A stretch of DNA of 64,000 nt from Protonemura montana (taxonomy: Eukaryota > Arthropoda > Insecta > Plecoptera > Nemouridae): NCBI GenBank assembly GCA_947568835.1, contig OX387603.1:21476651-21540650 (forward strand), written 5' to 3'. Below, one piece after another: positions 51,401-64,000 of the stretch (position 1 is the first letter of the stretch; every line of letters begins with the position of its first letter). Made by a program: the position numbers and the translations under genes. The notes beneath the pieces were generated by a model. It did not search any database. It saw nothing but the letters and a program-made list of their open reading frames with translations, and was not told the origin of the DNA.

Positions 51401-54400
51401 TAAAAACGACTTGGTTGCCCATCGTATCGGCTGAAATCGCGCTCTACCTACAGTCTTCAAAGTGATACAAAGGAAAAACACCTTCCAAAAGTCACTATTC
51501 ATAATTGTTTACCTTTTTGAAGCGGTTTAGTATCGGAATTATTATCAACCAAATCAACCTCTTATGGTGCACCGTCCTCTGAAATTCGATAGTTGTTTTT
51601 ACTCACCAATCATTTGTGAAGTGTTGGGCGAGCTGTCGGAAGCGGATGAGCTCAGGTTGAAAGGCTCCTGTTTGATCTTCTGGGTTTCCGCCTCCCCGAT
51701 GCTCTGCTGTTGGGAAATTATGCGGTAATTAGTTTGCTCAAATATCGAGCACACTCTTATTGCTAGCCTAGTTTAAACGATAACCTGTGCCCCCAAATTA
51801 TAGATAACCAGATATTTTTTCGTAAAAGTGATTGCGTTTGATTAAAAAACAAAAACAAAATGGGGCTACCGCACTGTAGCAAAGGTAGTTTGAGTAAGTA
51901 ATTTCTGAAATTAAATGAGCGAAAAGTGGAAAATTTGACAGCATGCTCTTCAGCAATAATTTTCCTGCTTGTTTATTACAGAAAAAAATTTACGCTGTAC
52001 TATTTTCAATACGGTTTGTAATCAATTAGTTTTATTCGCCTTTTAGGGGATCTAACTTGGTTATGCCTAAGGATCAGTTCTGCAGGTGTTAGCCTTTCCA
52101 AAAGTTATAGCCTAAGCTAGCGAGTGCTAGCAAAAATGGCTTCGAATGTCTTCTCTCACTAAAATAAAAGTAGATATCTTACTTTTCTTTCGATCCGTCA
52201 AGTGTCCAAAAATATTCTCATTTCATCAGCTCGACGAGGAACAAAACATTTTATAAGTTGACAAAAAGCGGTTAGGCCTGAGATTTTTATTCTATAATAA
52301 GAGGATATTTTCACAATTTCGAAAAGGAATTTCACCAAAAAAGGAACGGTTCCATATAACACGTGTATTATATCAGGTTAAAACCATTAAAACATTTTAA
52401 TACTAAATAACACGGTAATTAGTAAATTGTTTTCAAAACACATAATTCGCAGAGATAGTGGAAGTTAGTTGAGTGATTTCTAATTCGTTATTTGCAAATA
52501 AATAAATAAACACTCAGATAACGGTCCCGGGTCAGGAAAGAGATCAACATCGATGTTCCTTGCTGAAAGAGCTCCTGACATTTGTAACCCAGATTCGAAG
52601 TCGAAATCCACGATCGCCGGAAATATACCGAGAGAAATGCATTTTTAGATCTCCATGTTAAAATAAAAATACGATGCAATCGGATTTTATTGCTTCACTT
52701 AAGTTCACATCAGCTTCTTCTTTAATAACTAGAATTAATGCTTTTAGAATATACCGTCAACAAGCTGTCAAAGCAGGGATTTTTCTTGTGCTATCAAAAT
52801 GATTCTCTGAGTCTGTGGCACTATTGGAACATTCAACACAGATGCAATGTTTAGTAAGCAAGCATTCAAAAGCCTTGCTTCCTGCAAAATGTTGATAAAA
52901 ACACTTCCAATCCAGGAGCAACACTCCTTCGCCAAATGAACATACTATAAAAAAAACAGCTGTGAAAACGTGTAATTGTTAAATTTGTTATGTAAGCAAA
53001 TGTTACTAACTGATGGCTTCATCGAAATGTTAAATTTCATGATCTCCAAGCTAGAGGTGTTTACTAACACAAGGCTATGTTTGGAAAACAGTGCCAAAGT
53101 TCGTAAGCACGACTGCAAAATGAAAAATTTCAACCCGCAAGATGTAACCATGTGACATAGAAATTAGTACAGTACTCTAAGGTGTAACATTTATCGTTCA
53201 GTTGCAATCAAGGTATTTTTACGGACTCTTTTGGAAACAAATTTAATTGTTTCATATTTAAAACAAAATTAAATATATGTTATACTTCTATTGAAGTGAA
53301 AAAAATGGAACGTTGTTTAACATCACAGGTCGTAAAACCAGTTCGATGCGCTTTCATGAAAATGGCAGATATTTTAATTTCCATTCGGAAATAATCATCA
53401 AAAAAATATGTATATTATATTCTTTCCTCGGTTTTGCCCAAATGCACATTATAATAACGTTCTAGCCACAGAAGTACTGCATCAACGCTGATACCCTCAA
53501 TTTTTATGTCCTTGCTCTTTAATTAAAAAAACAGTGCTGCTATGCAATTTTTGGCCATCGCAATGCAAAGGATTTAAAAAAAATGTCGTTATCGGTTGCA
53601 CTCAGGACTGTGTCAGTGTGTCACATTAGCTCGAAAAATGCTTGCCAATGGGATTTAGTTATGTTGTGTGTCTTAGCTATCAGTCCAGCAGCGCGATTTG
53701 TCGAATGCCGACTTGGGTGACAGTCGGCGGCTGTTCGAGAGAATTCGAGAGAAGAGACGGAAACGTAATAACATGGAGTAATCCGTCGCAACGATGTCAT
53801 ACCGAGAAACAAAGGTTTGATTGATATTTATCACTAATTACCTAATTACCAGCACAAGAATCCACGGGTCTTTGAATCTGAACACTTGGACGCTCCTGTC
53901 CCTACTCGACTCAGTATTTTCTTCTTTTAATTTATATTTTGGTTCTTGCCCCCGCCGTACGCACGAGCAGATTTGTGTCTTAACTAGCTGCAGTGCAGAT
54001 GCTCTCGCCGCTCATGCGGTTGCCATGGTCCTATTTTCTAAATTCTTGATAAGTGGAAGCATTCGGAGTGGCCAAATTTTGGGTTACATGTTAGGAATGT
54101 GTTAAATATTTTTCTCGGTGAATTTTTAATTGTGTCTACTTGCAGTTTTCTCTCAAGAGTAGGTACTGCTAAGAGGTATGATTCGCGGCGCTCGGAGCGC
54201 GCCTATAGATTGAGTACGGGGACAAGACGCCGTCGTCCGAGGCCGTCCGACGCTATTCGCGAGGTGTCGGACGGATTTTAGTTCGAGTGTGAAAGCCTCC
54301 CTGGACTACAAAGGACCACAAAGGACTCGTGCAGTTCCTCCAGGAGTATTGCGAAAAAGGGATGATTAAAGAATTAAAAAAAAGGAGAGCTGTGCAGTTT

Positions 54401-54673
54401 CTCAAATTGAAGAAAATTGTTACCAATGTATCTTTTAAAGCATGCTTTCGCAGATTAGCTACCCTACCTATAGGTGTGCATTGAGGGACTACTACCTCAC
54501 TACTGTGCTGTTTTTTGGAGTGATACCTCTTTGATATTTGGACAGCTCAAAAAAGTGCATCCAAAATGTGTCCTCACCTGCATTTGCGACAGAAAGTGGG
54601 CCGATCCGAGCAGCATCGCATTCTCGTAGTTCAAGTTGCCGTTGGCGAGGAACGTACGTCTCATGTCTGTCAT
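39412..54673 (-). CDS. FoxL2: Forkhead box transcription factor L2
   Basis: Nuclear DNA-binding regulator; in animals the FoxL2 family acts in gonad and follicle development. Minus-strand exons: 54673-54578, 51706-51607, 43963-43759, 43054-42771, 41182-40984, 40508-40309, 39709-39614, 39512-39412. Phases agree at all seven joins and the sum is 1281 nt (426 aa plus TAG). An in-frame TGA lies just upstream of the ATG. The forkhead domain runs from about residue 153: [34 protein letters not shown], then [15 protein letters not shown], and [18 protein letters not shown] after the next splice. This GGGERKG[13 protein letters not shown] pattern is diagnostic of FoxL2. The N-terminus carries IKQE (43-46) and IKVE (79-82), both SUMO-type motifs. 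Exon 6 is Ala/Gln-rich. The C-terminus includes [17 protein letters not shown] and ends RPKCYL. Intron 2 is 7.6 kb. Confidence 0.95.
47201..47228. repeat. GACGTC/GACGCC patch
   Basis: Short CpG-dense patch with GACGTCGACGCCGACGC, similar to the array at 8656-8688, directly after a G-rich stretch (47145-47185). Confidence 0.4.
50417..50438. repeat. Homopolymer run of 22 C
   Basis: An uninterrupted C22 tract (G22 on the sense strand of the FoxL2 pre-mRNA) in FoxL2 intron 2. Runs of C/G this long are rare in AT-rich insect DNA. The stated length may carry sequencing or assembly error. Confidence 0.8.
54481..54600. repeat. FoxL2 exon-1/donor segment, copy A of a duplication
   Basis: This 120-bp stretch covers the last 23 bases of FoxL2 exon 1, its GTGAGG donor and about 97 bases of intron 1. 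It matches 55386-55497 along its whole length with scattered substitutions and small gaps. Copy A is the functional one. Confidence 0.8.
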
Positions 54674-54960
54674 TCTCGCCCAAATGAATCACCGCACAGC
54701 TTGTTTAGCTTTTAGATGTCACTAATTGGGTTCACTTTCAAATATTAGGTAATTGTCGTTTTAGGAAAATAAAATTGAAGATTTCACACAACACTGCAAA
54801 ATTGAATGTCAGATTCTTTTATGATGATTGCAAGAACGTGATCACACGAAACACTGAGAGTTTGACCCGATCAAATCCAATCGAAGAGAAGCACCCGACT
54901 ACCACCAACCACAATCACGCATGGACTGCGGCCTGAAAGTCGTGACTGGGAGTACAAGGA
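54674..54960 (-). promoter_or_regulatory. FoxL2: Probable FoxL2 5' UTR/proximal promoter
   Basis: Sequence immediately upstream of the FoxL2 ATG on the minus strand. It contains no further in-frame ATG without a stop, and no clear TATA box. Assignment is by position only. Confidence 0.3.
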
Positions 54961-55385
54961 TGCGTGTGTGAATGGAACAGTGTGGACACCACCTCCAAAC
55001 CACTCCCCTGATGTCTCTCATTGGCTGTCAGATGCCACTGCTATTGGCCGGGGCTCTTGGCAGTCATCGTTTAGGCGTCAAAAATGAATGGCCAAAAAGT
55101 GTGCGGTGGACGTGGTGGTGGTTCGTGATCCACTTCATGATCACATTCTTATTGGATACAATAAAAGTGATAGAGTTGCCACAAAAAACCAAAGCCAGGA
55201 AACCCTTCTTTGCCCAGCAAGTTTATTATCCTCAAACCGGTTTATCTTAAAGCTGAAATTCTGAAGAAAATTGCGAGACATTTTTCTTGGCTTGTCACCC
55301 CTAGGCTCGAAAAGTTAAGCTCGTATTAGGCTACACTTACGTAAATCCAAGCAGAGGTCGCACTGAAAGAGAATTTAACGGTGAT

Positions 55386-55497
55386 TTGAGGGACTACTAT
55401 CTCGCTACTGTAATGTTTTTAGAGTGATACCTAAATTTGATCAATGGACAGGTACTGCCAAAATTTGTTCTCAGCTGCATTTGCGAGAGAAAGTGGG
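55386..55497. pseudogene. Degenerate duplicate of the FoxL2 exon-1 end
   Basis: Copy B of the segment at 54481-54600, about 0.9 kb upstream of the gene in the same orientation. It keeps the exon-side bases (CTTTCTCTCGCAAATGCAG on the minus strand), but the donor GTGAGG has become CTGAGA, so it cannot splice as the original does. It looks like a partial tandem duplication decaying in the upstream region. Confidence 0.6.
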
Positions 55498-56156
55498 AAA
55501 CAGCCAATGACAAAAAAAGACACGATTCCTTGAATGACGGAAAAATGCGTCCTAGATATTAAATTCGATAAAACCACTGGGTTTATAGGTTTTCAATTTT
55601 GTGAGGTTTTTCTTATTTTAAATCTTGATGTAAACTTTTATGATTTGTCGGTAATTGATTTGTAAACGTACTATCTAAACACCGATAAAGTTCATCTGAA
55701 AACACAGTGCCAAACCACACGAAGCTTTAGGTTCGCTTCCAAGGCCCAGACAGGTAGACCCGGCATATAAGTACCTACATCTGTGCCTACATGGAGAATA
55801 CTCGTAGCGCGTTTGAAATTTCGTGTTTAAAAGAGTGTCAACCGCTTTTCGGCATAGCACCGATTTGATTTGAGTATTGTGTTTAACAACGCACTGTTTT
55901 GACACCGGGCCCTAAGGCACTGGTCTATTGGCGTCGGTGAAGATGATGATGAACCTAATCTAGTCTAGAAGAGAAGTGGAAAAACCCAGTGCCAGCACGT
56001 AGCCTACTCCTGTCGAATAGCACCAAGGGGACCAACGGCTTAACGTCCCTTCCGAAGGAAGGTACAACTCGAACAATAGGATTCCGCCACAAATCCATGT
56101 CGTCGAGCGGTTGATAAGCAAGGCGAATGAAGTTGTTGTACTAACTCGTTGTATAC

Positions 56157-56250
56157 TAACTTTCATTCCTCCAACCTCTCTCCCAAACAGAACTGGTCAC
56201 GTGTATGATGGCACCCATCCAATACCTGACCCAGCGCAGTGTTGCTAAAC
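56157..56250 (-). mobile_element. 5S-rRNA-derived SINE, copy 1
   Basis: The minus strand reads TTTAGCAACACTGCGCTGGG, then a stretch ending in TTGGATGGGTGCC, then a tail with GAGGTTGGAGGAATGAAAGTTAG. The first part matches the internal control region of 5S rRNA genes (TTAAGCAACGTCGGGC...TTGGATGGGTGACC). The tail is shared with the copy at 56926-57076. The 5' part is lost. Confidence 0.6.
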
Positions 56251-56261
56251 TTTCATCCAAA

Positions 56262-56320
56262 GCTTTCATCCCTCCAACCTCGATCCCGAACAGAAGTGGC
56301 CATGTGTATGATGGTCACCT
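56262..56320 (-). mobile_element. 5S-rRNA-derived SINE, copy 2 (3' fragment)
   Basis: Minus-strand fragment with GGTGACCATCATACACATGG and the family tail TTCTGTTCGGGATCGAGG, directly abutting copy 1 in the same orientation. Only the end of the 5S-like part remains. Confidence 0.55.
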
Positions 56321-56925
56321 ATACCGGACCACCATAATAAACGACACATCCAGGAAAGGCTTAAAATTTCAAAACTTGCGATTGAGAGTGATAGGGTTCG
56401 ACATAATTGGGACAAAAGAGACCACGACCATCACTATTAGACTTTGGCAAAAATTGCTCGATACTTGTGCATTTGTTTGCTTTCTGCATCTGATCAAGCA
56501 GTACAGATTGACCACATATTTTTTTCTTCGGATTCAAACATAAGTTTTTTATGTTACCTTTGGTGTCTGTGGGTGTGTTGATGGCGGGGCTGAGGGAAGG
56601 GGGCGGAACTCGGATGACGAAGTTTGCCACCGAAGAGACTGACTCATTTAGCAGCATAAAGTTTAGCTTAAACTTTGTAAACAAATTCATAATCGATTTA
56701 TAATTGCCAATTCTTAGAAATGTCTCATTGATAGAATTTTGCTTCCTGATTTCCAGCATATTAGTAGTTCTCATTTCACATTAGACTGAAAGAAGAAAAA
56801 GTCACGTGATATATGTAATGAAAAAAAGACTAATTTCGATTATTTTACAAAGCGCATGCGGCATGGAAGTGAAAAGCCTTGACGGCAAATTATCACTCAC
56901 AACTGGGAAGTCATCAAAAGAACTG

Positions 56926-57076
56926 AACGGTTTGGCGTGTTGCAAACACCTGTTCTTACGAGATCAGACGTTAAGCAACACTGCGCTGAGTCAGGAATTG
57001 GATGGGTGACCATCAATCATCATGCACATTATCAATTCTGTTCGGAAGAAAGGTTGGAGGCATGAGAGTTAGCGCT
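56926..57076 (+). mobile_element. 5S-rRNA-derived SINE, copy 3
   Basis: The longest copy. It has ACGAGATCAGACGTTAAGCA, then ACTGCGCTGAGTCAG, then AATTGGATGGGTGACC, in the order found in 5S rRNA. The family tail with GAAAGGTTGGAGGCATGAGAG follows. The box A, intermediate and box C regions of a 5S-type Pol III promoter are recognisable but altered. It is inverted relative to copies 1 and 2. Confidence 0.65.
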
Positions 57077-57539
57077 AGGGCTTCTTGAAAGAAATTTGTG
57101 TTATGTTGTAGATGAGCGTAGCGATAGTTGTGGCTGGTAAAATTAAAATAATTACATTTTAAGTTCAAACTGCACTCCATAGAGACAAAACGGAAGGCCA
57201 CGTGCCGTAGTCACGTGATCTCTTTGGAACCCTAATTCACCGTTGACAAGCAAATGCTTAGGTTCCGGAAATTTCCTAATACAAATTAAACGAAATCAAG
57301 TCGGTTCTTAAAAGATTTGAAATAGCTTTATTTTGATACTTTTTGCATATTAGCAAAGATTGGTACAAAAATATAAAATGCTTTTGTCGGTACAACCCAT
57401 CAAAGTTTAACCAAAATCTAAAAAATGTTTGTAAATTTTTAGTAGTTTAAAAACCGTCTGATCGATTTTGCTGAAAATCAAACTCGGTCTAAGTTGAGAA
57501 CACAAACATTTGACCTGCAAATTTGGTCCAAATTGGTGC

Positions 57540-57610
57540 AAGCGTTTGGACGCTAGAGCGCAAACAAACACAAAAACAAAAAACAAACAAACACACACTA
57601 ATGATTTTTT
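57540..57610 (-). mobile_element. Possible 5' region of a degraded Helitron-like element
   Basis: Read on the minus strand: a TTAGTGTGTGTTTGTTTGTT stretch, then GCGCTCTAGCG and ACCAATTTGGACCAAATTTG. This order (ACTAAT-type start, TTTG repeats, then a CAATTTGGACCAAAT block) is common in insect dispersed elements. No terminus can be fixed. Confidence 0.25.
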
Positions 57611-59875
57611 TCTGGGGTAAGTGAAATTGAAGGTTCCGCTCCGCTCGCTACGCTCATCAATTATGAAATCTGCAAGAGCAAGTACCTTTGGGGAGTGTTT
57701 CTTTTGTCTACAAAAAATCATTTTCGCACCGCCATTATTGTGCAATACAATTTCACTGTAAGTTGTAAATGAAATATTATTTAAATTCAGAGAGGGCCAC
57801 CAAAAACTCTGGACTCTTTTATTGTCAGAAAATATCTGGTTCGGAAATTTCGCCAAGCACTTACTGGATTCAATCCAGAATTAGATGGTTTCCCTGTGGG
57901 GTTGCACCTCCAACCCACCATAATTGATGGCTGATGAGTTAGCTGCCAGATCTGCAATTTTCCTAGCTTTGTTGGCTCACTCTTCTTGGCTCAGAAAATT
58001 GCCTTTTTGCCTTCTAGACATTTTTCAGAAATTGGCCTGGTACAGGATTTTGTACTCTGAACGGCGCCACATACCGCACCTGTCTGTAGTTGCTGTAATC
58101 TTATTTGAAGCAAGCTGTTTTTTCTGGAATTTATGGACCATGAGGATCTGGGAATCAACATTATAGGAAAAAAAAACATTACCATCATTTCTATTTTCAA
58201 CAATTAATTCTTTTAATAATAAGAAGAATTGACAATTTAAATCAAATTGTACATTAAATTATCTATATTCTACTGACTGTAAAGTTTTCGTTTTATGTAC
58301 ATAGGTATAAACAATTTGTATAAATATTTATGGACACTTACATTTCTCTGTTCAACATGAACCAGAACCTGTTCCTAATACTTGTATTGAATTGTTGTAG
58401 TGAACCCGTTCAAACCTTGCGGACCTTATGTCTCACCACACTCAATATATTTCCGGAATTCTGAAACAAAATTGTACTGCACAAGATCCCCTTTTGAATT
58501 CAGGGCGAAGGCCTGCTTCGCCCCCATCAAACAGTAACACAATTGGCAAGCAGATGCAAAGAAAACAACAAGCTTGACTCATTATGAAAATAAAATGTAT
58601 TTTTGTGGTTCATTGGAAAAAAATTCTTTGTTCTATGAAAATATTCCATACAACGACATGTAATTAAATATATATTATTATGAATGCTTTATATTTTAAC
58701 AAATTATGTGTTTCATGTCATTAGTTATGGTGATTGGTAGCTTTTCTGAGGCTATGCACAACCAAATTGGGACAGGGAGAAACACAAACACTACATTTGT
58801 GGACTTTTCAAAAACTAAGCAAGGGAAGCTAATAGAAATAAATATCTGTGCTTTTCTGGCTATCTACTGACAACTTGTACAATGGTAGGTACTGCATGCA
58901 ATTTTTGTAACAGATATAATATTTTAACAACGCTTCATTTGTGAGATTTTGACTCCGCCTTCAAGCATTTAAGTGAAATAAACAAAAAACTCTATTAGAA
59001 AGCATCATTTTTACAAAACAACACAAAAAGGGCGGTGCAGGACTTGGTCTTGTCGTCAATCAGAGAAATTTAACTAATTTCCTAGATATCAAATTAATTA
59101 AAAGTTTGAGATGGTCTTTATTTTTCCTGATAATCGCAAATTTATTTTTAATTTTATTTTTGTGCAATGCTTGATTTGCAGCCTTCTTAAAAGGGCATTC
59201 ATTATGTAAATAAAATTTGCAACGGATTCCAAACCATAATAACAATCCAAAAATGGACCTTACAAAAATCACCTAAAGTAGCAATTTTAAATTAATTATT
59301 AAATTATTTAAAAGTCCCTATCATTAATATTGCACTTTTGTGATTAATCAATTACAAAGTTAGATATATTGATTCCCAGGATTCTTACAGATCATTGAAA
59401 ACACACAAAGGACCAGTTTTACAATGTATTTAACCGGCATTTATCCTTTTAAACAGCACTAAATCATACTGCTTTTATGGCCAAGCCAAAAATTGCATTG
59501 AATTATCAACCGCTTACTCAAAGAAAATGTAATTGAACGACTCCTTCAAAAAAAAAATGGAGCAAAACAGCAATAGTCTAGCAAGTGCCATTACTATCAT
59601 TTTTCAATCGACTGTTGCTTAGATGATCACAGAGGATCCAGCTGGCTAGATTTGCCATTTGAGTGGGTAAATTTGGGCTAAAGCATTAACATTTGAAGTT
59701 GACAGAAGAGAACCTTCTTCTAAAATGCAAACAACAATCTCAAATCAAGACACATGGGATGGATTTGTGAGAACTAGAGCCAACTAACTTATCAAAAGTG
59801 CACATACAGATAAACAAACGATGAGTGCGTATTCCCTCACAGCCAACGCTATCTGCCCAATCGCAGGTGTATACA

Positions 59876-63281
<3,406 letters not shown>

Positions 63282-64000
63282 ATGGCGTGTTCCGTTCGTA
63301 ACGCTGTGAAATATTTTACAAATAGATCATTTTGCAGCTGCACTCATTCTTCTCTCCAACGCCAATCATTTCAAAACACTTGCGCTCTTCGCAGTATTTA
63401 CACTACATCTCATTTAAGAGGTATGACTAAAATGATGACTACTAAGTACTTTCTTAGCACGAATGGGTGCTGCCTTTAACCTCAAACATGCATAGCTAGG
63501 CCGGTTCAGCACGATTTTTAAAACCTTATGACAAAATATTATGTAATAAATTCCTGACACATACATTTTCAGATGATTCTCGTAACCCAGCGCCTGTGTT
63601 CTTCAACCTAGATGTACAGCAACTTCTAAAAAAACTTACCAGGGTTGATTTAAAAAAAGTATTTCGTAAGCGGAAAGAAGGCCACACGCTAGAACCGCCA
63701 GAGTACAAGTTCATGACTACAGACGAGCTAAATCAAGCATTAAAAAATGCAGAGATAGAGGCTGAACATCGACTTCAAATGCCTCCAGTTGTTTCGCAAC
63801 GAAAGGATATTAGTCGAGTTCTTTCGGAAGATCATGCATTGAAAGGCTACGATGATTCTAAACACGTCTTTACTGACATTACATATGGTGTTTCAGAACG
63901 GGTGAGCAGGTTTATTTTTAGTCCATGTATGTTTAGTAACCAACTACAGAAAGGGCCTGCAATCATATGCTTGCATGCAAGGTATATAATTTTTTTTTTT
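63282..64000 (+). CDS. mRpS22: Mitochondrial small ribosomal subunit protein mS22, 5' part
   Basis: Component of the 28S (small) mitoribosomal subunit. Exon 1 is 63282-63420 (phase 1, donor GTATGA) and exon 2 is 63573-63901 (ending Glu-Arg before GTGAGC), giving 156 codons. The gene continues past the right edge. Exon 1 encodes a Ser/Arg/Cys-rich, acid-poor leader (FTNRSFCSCTHSSLQRQSF) typical of a mitochondrial targeting peptide. Exon 2 matches the mS22 family: PVFFNLDVQQLLKKLTR, EPPEYKFMTTDELNQAL, RLQMPPVV and KHVFTDITYGVSER. The ATG at 63282 is the first in frame and directly precedes the leader. Confidence 0.92.

Larger units (their letters stand above)
43964..51606. other. FoxL2: FoxL2 intron 2, large and without a recognised gene
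   Basis: A 7.6-kb intron. No nested gene is convincing. It holds a C22 run (50417-50438), a GACGTC/GACGCC patch at 47201-47228 and a GATGATG-type microsatellite near 51117-51170. An intron this long in a developmental regulator often holds enhancers, but nothing in the sequence proves it. Confidence 0.5.
55498..59875. other. Intergenic, repeat debris, no gene recognised
   Basis: Holds three 5S-related SINE pieces (listed), a possible Helitron-like 5' region (57540-57610, minus) and a minus-strand open frame 56558-56774 ending at a donor-like GTAACA. Other open frames (57407-57856 minus, 57924-58166 plus) overlap repeat-like sequence and carry no motif I know. The 3' UTR of SLC35E2 should occupy the right end; a minus-strand AATAAA is at 59118-59123. 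Confidence 0.45.

Noticed and set aside
57407-57856. A 149-codon minus-strand frame
   Set aside because: Its middle lies over TTTG-repeat and Helitron-like sequence and it shows no domain; probably repeat-derived.

Overview
The window is animal nuclear DNA, AT-rich and rich in introns, most likely from an insect. Coding is split into short exons with GT-AG borders, the conserved proteins are animal families, and introns and spacers carry SINE-like and hairpin repeats. I cannot place the order. The recurring word GTAGGTA and Helitron-type ends are suggestive of Lepidoptera, but that is a weak clue. There is no sign of prokaryotic genes, CRISPR arrays, or a viral or toxin gene.

Left to right: (1) 3961-10826, minus: an aquaporin gene, four coding exons seen, with the last part (second NPA box) apparently beyond the left edge. 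(2) 10827-15974: spacer with two Helitron-like 3' ends. (3) 15975-23147, minus: three consecutive small membrane-protein genes with no family I recognise. One of them is a three-exon, 265-codon gene whose splice phases all fit. (4) 23945-33305, plus: a complete coatomer beta'-subunit gene (COPB2) in 16 constitutive exons plus a candidate in-frame 21-nt microexon. (5) 33306-39411: spacer without a recognised gene. (6) 39412-54673, minus: a complete FoxL2 forkhead gene in eight coding exons over 15 kb. A degraded duplicate of its exon-1/donor region lies 0.9 kb upstream. (7) 54674-59875: spacer with 5S-rRNA-derived SINE copies and other repeat debris. (8) 59876-62311, minus: a complete SLC35E2-type nucleotide-sugar/triose-phosphate-family transporter. 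(9) 63282 to the right edge, plus: the start of the mitochondrial ribosomal protein mRpS22.

The genes do not form one pathway. Two pairs are divergent and may share promoter regions: the unknown 265-aa gene with COPB2 (about 0.8 kb, an NRF-1/Ewg-type site near COPB2), and SLC35E2 with mRpS22 (about 1 kb, a perfect CRE just upstream of the mRpS22 start). Exon joins were made by hand from splice signals and reading phase. For FoxL2, COPB2, SLC35E2 and the 265-aa gene the summed coding length is an exact multiple of three with no internal stop, which is the main support for those models.
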